NCBI GenBank assembly: GCA_017792345.1
Contig: CP051228.1
Coordinates: forward strand, 2,944,148-3,008,147
Reading direction: 5' to 3'
DNA length: 64,000 bases
Source: Mesoflavibacter sp.
GTDB lineage: Bacteria > Pseudomonadota > Alphaproteobacteria > UBA8366 > Aestuariispiraceae
The position numbers and the translations under genes are program-made. This document shows, piece after piece, positions 27,238-34,780 of the stretch. Every line of letters begins with the position of its first letter. Positions within the stretch are counted from its first letter, which is position 1. A model generated the notes under the pieces. It was not told the DNA's origin, did not search any database, and saw only the letters and a list, made by a program, of their open reading frames with translations.

Positions 27238-27297
27238 TTCCGTTCGTGTTCCTCCGGGGGTCGGTACGCGCTTGGATGAATGAGGGAAAAGCGCCGG

Positions 27298-28212
27298 CTA
27301 CGCGGCCGGACGGCGGCGGCGGCGTTCGCCGCGCGCACCGCGCGCGCCCTGCACCTCGCCTTCCGGGGCCGGCTCGCGGAAGCGGCGGATCCAGGCGGCG
27401 CAATCCTTGTCGTGGCCGGCGACGACGTCGGCACCCCAAATGGCGTGCATTTCCTGTTCGTGAAGCGGGTTCATGATGGCGCTGGTCATACCCGCGCCGA
27501 CCGCCATGGACAGGAAGGCGCCGTTCAGGCCGTGCCGGTTCGGCAGGCCGAAGCTCAGGTTCGACGCGCCACAGGTCGTGTTGACCTTCAGCTCGCCATG
27601 CAGGCGGCGGATCAGGTTCAGGGCACCGACACCGGCATTGCCCAGGGCGCCAACCGGCATGACCAGCGGATCGATGACGACGTCGCAGGCCGGAATGCCG
27701 TAATCGGCGGCGCGCTCGACAATTTTCTTGGCGACTTCGAAGCGGACGTCCGGATCTTCGGAGATACCGGTCTCGTCGTTGGAAATGCCGACGACCGCGC
27801 AATTGTATTTCTTCACCAGCGGCAGCACGACTTCCAGTCGCTCTTCTTCGCCAGTGACGGAGTTCAGCAGCGGGCGGCCTTCATAGGCCTCCAGGCCGCG
27901 CTCCAGGGCCTCGACGATGGAGCTGTCGATGCACAGCGGCACATCGGTCAGGGACTGAACCAGCTTGATTGCCTTGGCGAGAATGTCCGGTTCGTCGGCC
28001 AGCGGAATGCCCGCATTGACATCCAGCATATGGGCGCCCGCCGCGACCTGGGCCAAGGCGTCCTTTTCGACCGTCTCGAAATTGTACTCCTTCATTTCCG
28101 CGGCCAGCTTCTTGCGGCCGGTCGGATTGATCCGTTCGCCGATTACGGTGAACGGCTTGTCGAAGCCGATGATATGCGTCTTGGTTTTCGATTCGAGGAC
28201 GGTCTGGGTCAT
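27298..28212 (-). CDS. Methyltetrahydrofolate:corrinoid methyltransferase (pterin-binding)
   Basis: The 304-residue pterin-binding TIM barrel is of the AcsE/MtgA/MetH-THF-domain type. It moves a methyl group between methyl-THF and the cobalt of a corrinoid protein. Signatures are IGERINPTGRKK near residue 25, GAHMLDVNAGIP near 60, PLCIDSS near 95, NSVTGEEER near 115, DPLVMPVG near 160, and GASNLSFGLPNR near 202. The protein ends with GARGARGERRRRRPAA, an Arg-rich tail. ATG 28212 is favoured over GTG 28221 because AGGAAG lies 8 bp in front of it. Confidence 0.9.
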   Translation of the reverse strand: MTQTVLESKTKTHIIGFDKPFTVIGERINPTGRKKLAAEMKEYNFETVEKDALAQVAAGAHMLDVNAGIPLADEPDILAKAIKLVQSLTDVPLCIDSSIVEALERGLEAYEGRPLLNSVTGEEERLEVVLPLVKKYNCAVVGISNDETGISEDPDVRFEVAKKIVERAADYGIPACDVVIDPLVMPVGALGNAGVGALNLIRRLHGELKVNTTCGASNLSFGLPNRHGLNGAFLSMAVGAGMTSAIMNPLHEQEMHAIWGADVVAGHDKDCAAWIRRFREPAPEGEVQGARGARGERRRRRPAA

Positions 28213-28390
28213 TGTGCTCACTTCCTTAAGGCATGTGCGGCGGCGCGGCCGGATCCCGGTGGCGCCTCATGGGGCAATCGGCTTCATGCGGTGATACATA
28301 ACCCAGCACGCGCAGGCGAACAGCGCGACCGCGCCTCATAACGTCGGAATCGCGCCGTTCTGTTTTCCTGCGCCGGGGCAAGCGGTTGCG

Positions 28391-29284
28391 TCAGACCGAT
28401 TCTGCTTGCCGGGCCGCGATTTTGGCGGGGGTGTCCGCCTTGGGAAACCGGGTCCAGCTGGACACCGGTTCGATCTCGTCGACGATGTGTTCGTCCCGTA
28501 CCCAGCCCAGAACAGGCCGGTAGCCGTCTTCCGCGCGGTCCCGCAGCATGGCGTCCAAGGTCGCCGTATGCTCCGGCAGGGATCCGCCGCCGATCAGATT
28601 GACCGTTCCGTCGCGCAAGGCGGCGTCCAGCCAGGCGGCGCGGCGTGCGTCGCCGGGGCGGAACTGCACGATGCCGTCGGCGGAGTCCAGCGTCCGCGGA
28701 CCGAAGCGGGGGCCGCCGTCGACGCGCTGCAACAGGATGGAAACGTGGCTTCGCAGTTTGGCGCGGGCCTTGCGCGCCCCTTCCAGCATGGCCTGGATGC
28801 GGCCGACGCCGGGCAGGACGTCCAGCAGCAATCCGTCGGCACCGCCGGCGATCAGGCCTTCCGCCTGCACGGCGACCGCGGCCTCAACTTCGCCCGGGGG
28901 CACGTCCCAGCCGTCGTCGCGCAGCACGCCAAGGACGAACCGGCGGCGGCCGTGACCGGGGATGCTGTCGACCGCCTCGGTCGCGGCTTCAGCGGCTTTG
29001 AAGTTGATGATGAAGGCCTCGTCTTCCAAACCGTGTGCCCGGAGCGTCAAAGGATTGGCCCGCAGACTGTTGGTGCGCACGATGTCCGCGCCCGCTTTCA
29101 GGAAGGCCTTATGGACGGCCTTGATCTTATCGTAGCGCGTCAGGTTCAGGACTTCCGCGCATTCCCCGGCGCCGAAGAAATCGCGTTCGGCATCGAGATC
29201 CAGTTCGGGAAGCTTCAACTCCCGCGTGATCGACCCATCGGTCAGAAGGACCCGGTTGGTCAGAGCGTCGGTGATGGTTCGCAT
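28391..29284 (-). CDS. Homocysteine S-methyltransferase family protein lacking the zinc cysteines
   Basis: The 297-residue barrel belongs to the BHMT/MmuM/MetH-homocysteine-domain family: LLTDGSITREL at the N-terminus, GADIVRTNSLRANP near residue 65, and the NLIGGGSLPEH region near 229 where the zinc-binding GGCCG should be. The two adjacent cysteines there are GG, the third ligand (usually in a GVNC strand) is also missing (QFRPGD near 207), and the protein has a single cysteine (42) elsewhere. Zinc-thiolate chemistry with homocysteine therefore seems impossible as in known members. It sits between metF and the pterin methyltransferase. Confidence 0.8.
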   Translation of the reverse strand: MRTITDALTNRVLLTDGSITRELKLPELDLDAERDFFGAGECAEVLNLTRYDKIKAVHKAFLKAGADIVRTNSLRANPLTLRAHGLEDEAFIINFKAAEAATEAVDSIPGHGRRRFVLGVLRDDGWDVPPGEVEAAVAVQAEGLIAGGADGLLLDVLPGVGRIQAMLEGARKARAKLRSHVSILLQRVDGGPRFGPRTLDSADGIVQFRPGDARRAAWLDAALRDGTVNLIGGGSLPEHTATLDAMLRDRAEDGYRPVLGWVRDEHIVDEIEPVSSWTRFPKADTPAKIAARQAESV

Positions 29285-29288
29285 GGGA

Positions 29289-30155
29289 TTACGCAGCCTC
29301 CTCAGTGGCGGGGAAGGGGAACGGGACCGATTGCGGCACGCCGAGCGCCCGCGCGATGGTCATTGCATCACGGGTTCGGTTCAGAGTGTAGAGGTGAATG
29401 TGATCGACGCCCTCGGCGGCCAGTCGCTCGCCCAGGGACACTGTCGTCGCGACGGACAGGGTTCGAACCGTCTCGGGATCGTTTTCCAATCCGGCAAACC
29501 GCGCGTCGAGCCAAGCCGGCACGGTCGCGCCGCAGCCGTCGGCGAATTTGTGCAGACCGTCCAGCGAGGCGATCGGCAGCAGCCCTGGGACGATCGGCTT
29601 TTCAATCCCGGCCGCAATGCATTCGTCTCGGAACCGCAGAAACAGGTCCAGATCGAAGAAGAACTGGGTGATCGCATGCGAGGCGCCGCCGTCCAACTTG
29701 CGCTTCAGATGAGCGATCTCAGCCGCGCGGGAGGTGGATTTCGGGTGTCCCTCGGGATAGCAGGCCACCCCGATATCGAACCCGCCGATTCCGGCCAAGG
29801 CTTCGGTCAGTTCCGCCGCACAGGCGAATTCGCCCGACCCAACCGGCGGGGCGTCGCCGCGCAGGGCGACCAAGCGTCGGATGCCTTTAGCTTTCCAGGA
29901 CCGGGCCAGGGCAAGAATTTGGTCCTTCGGCTGCCCGGTCGCGGTCAGGTGGGCTGCAATGGACCCGGCGAAACCGGCATCGCACAGCGCGTTCAGAGCC
30001 GTTTCGCTGCGATCCCGCCCGGAGCCCGACGCGCCATAGGTGACCGAGACATGGCTGCCGGTGCCGGCCAGAGCCCGGACCCCGCCGACGAACTTATCGG
30101 ACGTGCCTGACTTCGGGGGAAAGACCTCGAAGCTGATATAGAGGGACGACGTCAT
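29289..30155 (-). CDS. metF: 5,10-methylenetetrahydrofolate reductase
   Basis: MetF reduces methylene-THF to methyl-THF using FAD and NAD(P)H. The 288-residue product starts SLYISFEVFPPK (catalytic Glu). It continues with VSVTYGASGSGRDRS near residue 35, HLTATGQ near 75, LRGDAPP near 105, YPEGHP near 137 and the substrate loop ITQFFFDLDLFLRF near 170, all expected of the family. ATG 30155 overlaps the stop of the SahR-like gene (ATGA), and the zinc-less HMT homologue starts 4 bp after its stop. It is part of the sahR operon. Confidence 0.9.
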   Translation of the reverse strand: MTSSLYISFEVFPPKSGTSDKFVGGVRALAGTGSHVSVTYGASGSGRDRSETALNALCDAGFAGSIAAHLTATGQPKDQILALARSWKAKGIRRLVALRGDAPPVGSGEFACAAELTEALAGIGGFDIGVACYPEGHPKSTSRAAEIAHLKRKLDGGASHAITQFFFDLDLFLRFRDECIAAGIEKPIVPGLLPIASLDGLHKFADGCGATVPAWLDARFAGLENDPETVRTLSVATTVSLGERLAAEGVDHIHLYTLNRTRDAMTIARALGVPQSVPFPFPATEEAA

Positions 30156-31114
30156 GCGACAGCTTCCTTCTCGGCTTGGGCTTTGCGGGCGGTCCAGACA
30201 CAAACGGTCAGGGCGCCGCCTTCCAGGCGGGTGACATTGGTATCGATGAAGCCGGCGCCGGCCAGCCAGTCCCAAATCTGCTCATCCTTGAACCCGGGCC
30301 AGCGATGGGCATGTTCGGCGCGCAGCTCCGCCAGATTGTGGCGGGCGAAATCGACGATCACGATGCGGCCGTCGTCGGACAGAGCGCGGGCGGCCTCGGT
30401 TAGTGCCTGTAGCGGGTCGTCCGAATAGTGCAACACCATGTGCAGGACAGCGGTGTCGAAGTCACCGTCGCCGCAGGGGATCTGGTACATGTCGGCCTGA
30501 CGCACCTGGCAATGGTCCAGACCGTCACGTTCAATGGCCGCGCGGGCGACCCGCAGCATGTCGGCGGACAGGTCGATGCCGACGGCGCTGGTGGCGCGCG
30601 GTCCGAAGAATTCCAGCAGTTTGCCGGTTCCGGTGCCGATATCCAGCAGGCGCCCCAGCGGCCAACCGGTGGTTACCTGGTTCAGGCATTCCGTCAGGGC
30701 CGATTCGTCGACATGCAGGGCGCGAATGCGGTCCCATTGTTCGGCATTGCGTTTGAAATAAGCGGCGGCTTCGGCGTCGCGTTTGCGGCGCAGCCGATCC
30801 AGCCGTTCCAGGTCGCGCGACAGGACCGCATCGTCCAAGGGCAGCAGGTCGAGAACCGCGCCGGCGAAGGCCGCAGGTCCGGCCTCGTCCGCCGCGCTGC
30901 CGGCCAAGCGATAACGCGCCCAGGTGCCTTCCTGATAGCGGGCCAGGACGCCGCCCTCGACCAGAAGCTTCAAGTGACGGGACAGGCGCGGCTGGCTTTG
31001 GCCCAGCAGACCGACCAGGTCGCTGACGGTCAATTCGGAATGGGCGACGAGGTTCAGAATCCGAAGCCGGGTCGGTTCCGCCACCGCGCGCATTGCCTGT
31101 AAAAGCCGTTCCAT
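30152..31114 (-). CDS. SahR-like ArsR regulator fused to a SAM-dependent methyltransferase domain
   Basis: Residues 1-75 form an ArsR winged helix (VAEPTRLRILNLVAHSELTVSDLVGLLGQSQPRLSRHLKLL). Residues about 120-310 are a class I methyltransferase with LLDIGTGTGKLLEFF (157-170) and GIDLSADML. This fusion is the architecture of SahR, an S-adenosylhomocysteine-responsive repressor of methionine-cycle genes in Proteobacteria. ATG 31114 has GGAGAG in front. A palindrome at 31139-31158 lies directly upstream and is the likely autoregulatory operator. It heads the metF/corrinoid operon. Confidence 0.87.
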   Translation of the reverse strand: MERLLQAMRAVAEPTRLRILNLVAHSELTVSDLVGLLGQSQPRLSRHLKLLVEGGVLARYQEGTWARYRLAGSAADEAGPAAFAGAVLDLLPLDDAVLSRDLERLDRLRRKRDAEAAAYFKRNAEQWDRIRALHVDESALTECLNQVTTGWPLGRLLDIGTGTGKLLEFFGPRATSAVGIDLSADMLRVARAAIERDGLDHCQVRQADMYQIPCGDGDFDTAVLHMVLHYSDDPLQALTEAARALSDDGRIVIVDFARHNLAELRAEHAHRWPGFKDEQIWDWLAGAGFIDTNVTRLEGGALTVCVWTARKAQAEKEAVA

Positions 31115-31138
31115 GTCGCTCTCCGTTTCTAGATACCT

Positions 31139-31158
31139 ATATAACGATATCTTTATAT
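31139..31158. promoter_or_regulatory. Probable SahR operator
   Basis: ATATAACGATATCTTTATAT is palindromic at 18 of 20 positions, centred on 31148/31149, 25 bp upstream of the SahR-like ATG. Its GATATC core flanked by TTTAT/ATAAA-type arms is what I recall of the SahR motif in alphaproteobacteria. It stands out as an AT-only island in GC-rich DNA. Confidence 0.72.
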
Positions 31159-31294
31159 TGTTGTCAATCGCGCGATTCATCTGAACCGGAAACGGGTATT
31201 CTGTGGCGGTGAGAGGCGACTGACGGTAAGGTCTGGCACGGGACGGCACTGTTGCTAAGTCCTTGATCCAATCGGGGAACCGGGGCCCAACCAT

Positions 31295-32296
31295 ATGAGC
31301 TTTGTTATCAGTCCGACTGCGAAGGTCTTGCACGCGGCGACCGTGATGGTTGCAGCAGCGGTCATTTGGTTCTTGGCGATCGTTCCGGCACGCGCCGAAC
31401 CGGCCAAGGTTGAGGTCGGCATTTTCGTCTCATCCGTCTACGACCTCGACTTCTATGAAGAGACCTTTCAGGCCATCGTGTGGCTGTGGTTCGTCCATGA
31501 CGATCCGCAGTTCGATCCGCTGGATTCGATCGAGTTCACTAATGCGCGGGAATACGAGCGTCTGGAAAGCTATGGCCGTTTTCGCGAGGACGGGCGGCGC
31601 TATGTGGCCGCGAAGTACCGGCTTCTGGTGAATCAGGGTTGGGATCTGGCCGATTTCCCCTTCGATCGCCAGGAGCTGGAGATTGTCCTGGAAAGCGTCG
31701 GTCGGGACGCGTCGCAGTTGGAATTCGTATTCGATGGGGCCAATTCGGTTCTAGCGCAGGATCTGACGCTGAACGGCTGGTCACCGGGACCGGTTCGCGG
31801 CGAGCCGAAAGTGTTCACCTATAACACCACCTTCGGCGAGGAATCGACGGAGCTGCTGTCCTTCCCCCGGGTCGAGTTCTCCGTGCCGCTGAAGCGGGAC
31901 AATCCGAAACTCTTCTTCGAGGCCTATATCGGCTATCTGATCGCGGTTCTGATGTGCGCGACGATCTGGCTGACCTCTGCCTCGGGCATGCCCGATTACC
32001 GGATCGGCATGATCCTGGCGGCGATCTTCTCGTCGATCGGCAACAAGCATGTGCTGGAAAGCAACTATCCGTCCTCCCCGACCCTCGGCCTGGCCGATCA
32101 TTTGGAAATCAGTACCTTCCTTCTGATCGCCGCCTCGATGGTTCTGTCCGTCGGTTGTGAAAGATTGCACCTGATCGGGCGCGACCGCCTGGCGCGGCGA
32201 CTGAATTTTGTCGGCATACCCATTCTGTTGGCGGTCTATGCGATTTTCTTCATCGTCTTTGTGACGGCGGCGGCGACCGGCGGAAGCGCCCGATGA
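31295..32296 (+). CDS. Prokaryotic pentameric ligand-gated ion channel homologue
   Basis: The 333-residue protein has a signal peptide or signal anchor (residues 1-35), a beta-sandwich-like extracellular domain (about 38-205) and four membrane helices (about 207-228, 235-254, 268-288, 303-326), the pLGIC topology. The Cys-loop-region hallmark WDLADFPFDRQELEI (116-130) is present without the cysteines, as in bacterial members. The M2-M3 segment KHVLESNYPSSPTLGL (251-266) aligns by eye with the GLIC stretch around VETNLPKTP. It would gate ions across the inner membrane upon binding a periplasmic ligand. Its stop overlaps the next gene's ATG. Confidence 0.78.
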   Translation: MSFVISPTAKVLHAATVMVAAAVIWFLAIVPARAEPAKVEVGIFVSSVYDLDFYEETFQAIVWLWFVHDDPQFDPLDSIEFTNAREYERLESYGRFREDGRRYVAAKYRLLVNQGWDLADFPFDRQELEIVLESVGRDASQLEFVFDGANSVLAQDLTLNGWSPGPVRGEPKVFTYNTTFGEESTELLSFPRVEFSVPLKRDNPKLFFEAYIGYLIAVLMCATIWLTSASGMPDYRIGMILAAIFSSIGNKHVLESNYPSSPTLGLADHLEISTFLLIAASMVLSVGCERLHLIGRDRLARRLNFVGIPILLAVYAIFFIVFVTAAATGGSAR

Positions 32297-33858
32297 ACGG
32301 GGCGGGGCGTCGCGGTCTGATCGTCGTCGACCGGTCGGATCACGGGTCGTCGGTCGTGCTGGACGACACGGTCCGACGCGGCGTCGCGGACATGATGGAT
32401 GGAACGGACCTGGCGGAAAGGGACGACCGCCGCTTCGGCACCGAAGACCGGGTGGTCATCACGTCCGAGAATGTGTTGGACACGGTCCTGCAACGACTGG
32501 ACGACCCGGCGCGCGCGGATCTGATCGACGCGCTGAAGAACAAGCATCGCTGCCGGGAAATGCTGACGGCGCGCTATCCAGATTTCTATTACGGCATGGT
32601 GCCCTTGGATCGGCTGACCGACCTCAAGCTGCCGTCGGGACGCCGCTTCGTCATCAAACCGAACCGGGGGTACTTCGCGACCGCCATCAAGATCGTCGAT
32701 GCCGACAGCGACCTGGCGGCGATCCGGGACGAGATGGCGGCCGAAATCCGAAAGAACGGCGCGGTCTTCGCCAGTACGGTCCTGTCGGACGCGGACGTCA
32801 TCGTCGAGGAGTTCATCGACGGTGAGGAATATGCGGTCGACATGTTCTATGACGGCGCCGGAAAGCCGGTGATCGTGAACATCTATCACCATCCGATCCC
32901 GGAGAACCCGGACTATCTGCACGCCCTGTATTACACCAGCAAGCCGGTCTTCGACCGACTGCACGGTGAGCTTACGGAATGGTTCGCGAGCCTGAACGAA
33001 ACCCTGGGCGCACGGGCCTTCCCGATCCACGGCGAATTCAAGCTGGGCGCCAAAGGGCTGGTTCCGGTTGAACTCAACCCCCTGCGTTTCGGCGGCGATG
33101 GGCTTATCGATCTGGCCTTCCACGCTTTCGGCCTCAATCCCTACGACGCGTTTTTCAACGACCGGGCGCCGGACTGGCCCGCAATCTGGCAGGGGCGGGA
33201 GGAGAAGATCTATACCTGGATGATGGGCTATGTCGGCACCGATGTGGACGTGTCGTCCCACCGTCCCGATCACGGCGCGTTCCAGAGCCTGTTTTCCAAC
33301 ATCCTCAGCGACACTCTGCTGAATTACGAAGCGCATCTGGGCTTTTCCGTCGTCTATGCCGAAGAGAGCGATATCGATGCGGTGCATCGGCTGGTGAACA
33401 CCGATTTCCAGAAGTTCTTTCGCGAGACGACGGCGTTTTCGGAAGACGCGCTTGCTGAATTGTATCGGAACGGTGTGCGCCTGCAGATCGCGGCGGGCGA
33501 CTATGTCTGGCACGAAGGCGATGTCGGCGATTTTGTCCTGCTGGTGATCGAGGGCGGTCTGGACGTCATGCACCGCAACGCAAAGGGGCAGGAAGTCTAT
33601 CTGGATACGATCGGACAGCGGTCGGTTGTCGGCGAATACGCGGTCATCGACGGCCGCCCGCGCTCTGCCGGCGTACGGGGCGGGAAGGACGGCTGCACCG
33701 CGATGAAGGTCAGCGGCGAGGCTTTCCGCAAGCTGTTGCGGGACGCACCGGGCCTGTTCGAGGAACTGTACTGGCAGCAGCAGATGCGCATCCGCAAGAT
33801 GAACGCGCGGATCGGCGATCTGGAAGCGGAGCTGGCGGCCCTTCGGGCCGGGGGCTAA
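32293..33858 (+). CDS. ATP-grasp protein fused to a cyclic-nucleotide-binding domain
   Basis: The 521-residue cytoplasmic fusion has an ATP-grasp domain in residues about 60-300: a nucleotide lysine in RRFVIKPNRGYFAT (118-130), the hinge VIVEEFIDGEEYAVDMFYD, and a metal/phosphate strand LVPVELNPLRFGGDG with Glu260 and Asn262. Residues about 390-495 are a CRP-type cNMP domain whose phosphate-binding cassette is GEYAVIDGRPRS (448-459), with Glu449 and Arg458 conserved. A short coiled coil ends the protein. ATP-grasp enzymes ligate a carboxylate to an amine or thiol; the substrate is unknown. It overlaps the channel gene by 4 bp (ATGA) and converges with the TerB-like gene. Confidence 0.8.
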   Translation: MNGAGRRGLIVVDRSDHGSSVVLDDTVRRGVADMMDGTDLAERDDRRFGTEDRVVITSENVLDTVLQRLDDPARADLIDALKNKHRCREMLTARYPDFYYGMVPLDRLTDLKLPSGRRFVIKPNRGYFATAIKIVDADSDLAAIRDEMAAEIRKNGAVFASTVLSDADVIVEEFIDGEEYAVDMFYDGAGKPVIVNIYHHPIPENPDYLHALYYTSKPVFDRLHGELTEWFASLNETLGARAFPIHGEFKLGAKGLVPVELNPLRFGGDGLIDLAFHAFGLNPYDAFFNDRAPDWPAIWQGREEKIYTWMMGYVGTDVDVSSHRPDHGAFQSLFSNILSDTLLNYEAHLGFSVVYAEESDIDAVHRLVNTDFQKFFRETTAFSEDALAELYRNGVRLQIAAGDYVWHEGDVGDFVLLVIEGGLDVMHRNAKGQEVYLDTIGQRSVVGEYAVIDGRPRSAGVRGGKDGCTAMKVSGEAFRKLLRDAPGLFEELYWQQQMRIRKMNARIGDLEAELAALRAGG

Positions 33859-34610
33859 GCGTTATCCTTCAGATAGGCCAATTCGATGGCGTGCAGCGCC
33901 TCGTTGTTGTGGATCACACCGTCGGCCTCGATCAGGCGCTTGATGCTGTCGCGCAGATTGTCCAGCGCGTCGGTACCGTCGGTATCCACAATGGCTTTCG
34001 CGGCGCCCATCATCGAGTCGGAATCCGGATAAAGGCGGCGCACCACTTCCCATAGATCGTCCGGATCGACCGCATCGTCGCCATAGGTCTGGGTTATGTA
34101 ATCCAGCAGGACGGAGCGCTCCGCCGGGTGCAGATACCCGTCACAGCGCGAGAAGAACATCAGCACGGTCAATTCGTGACGGGCCGCGCGCAGCAAGGCC
34201 CGCGCTGCGGTTTCCGTTTCATCCGTACCGGGCTTGTCGAATCGAAACCAGTCCAGGAAGGCCTCCGGCGAGGAGTAGGTACCGACCGCGCCGTGCGGGT
34301 CGAGAATCCGTTCAATGCGTTGAAAGTCGAACCGCCGCAATTCCCGCCGGACATGGCAATAGGCGTTCAAGCTGGGCGTATCGCTGTGTGGATCGGCGGA
34401 GACCAATGTGATGCGGCGCACGCTCCAATGGCCGTTCTCATCGCGATATTCGATAATGGCTCCGGCTGGAAGATAGTGGCGCGTTCCGCCACTCGTCTCC
34501 AGCATGGCGGGGTGGTCCTCCTCCGGCAATTCTTCGACGATGCTGCCCGGCAGCGGCGGCCGCGGCGCATTGGCGACCTTGCCGGCGATCTTTTCCAGTT
34601 CATTCAGCAT
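33855..34610 (-). CDS. WYL-like plus TerB-like domain protein
   Basis: The 251-residue protein appears to combine a WYL-like SH3 beta-barrel (residues about 40-110; AGAIIEYRDENGHWSVRRITL followed by LNAYCHVRRELRRFDFQRIERI) with a C-terminal helical TerB-like domain (ARHELTVLMFFSRCDGYLHPAERSVLLDYI). WYL domains sense ligands and TerB domains bind metal in membrane-stress systems. ATG 34610 has GAGGGTGG in front. The open frame extends another 390 bp upstream over the divergent gene but in unlikely, Arg/Pro-rich sequence. Function unknown. Confidence 0.7.
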   Translation of the reverse strand: MLNELEKIAGKVANAPRPPLPGSIVEELPEEDHPAMLETSGGTRHYLPAGAIIEYRDENGHWSVRRITLVSADPHSDTPSLNAYCHVRRELRRFDFQRIERILDPHGAVGTYSSPEAFLDWFRFDKPGTDETETAARALLRAARHELTVLMFFSRCDGYLHPAERSVLLDYITQTYGDDAVDPDDLWEVVRRLYPDSDSMMGAAKAIVDTDGTDALDNLRDSIKRLIEADGVIHNNEALHAIELAYLKDNA

Positions 34611-34780
34611 GCGTGCCACCCTCAGGTCTAACGATCGATCGCTTGTCACCCTATTAAACACGCGCCGCCCGGTCTGTTCCATGGCTTTGTCGCCAAGCCA
34701 GTGCGGGTTACGGACTTGCGCGGTCGTCGGGGCGCGGCCTATAGGCATTGGCCGCTTCTGTGATGGGAGGAAACTTGCCG

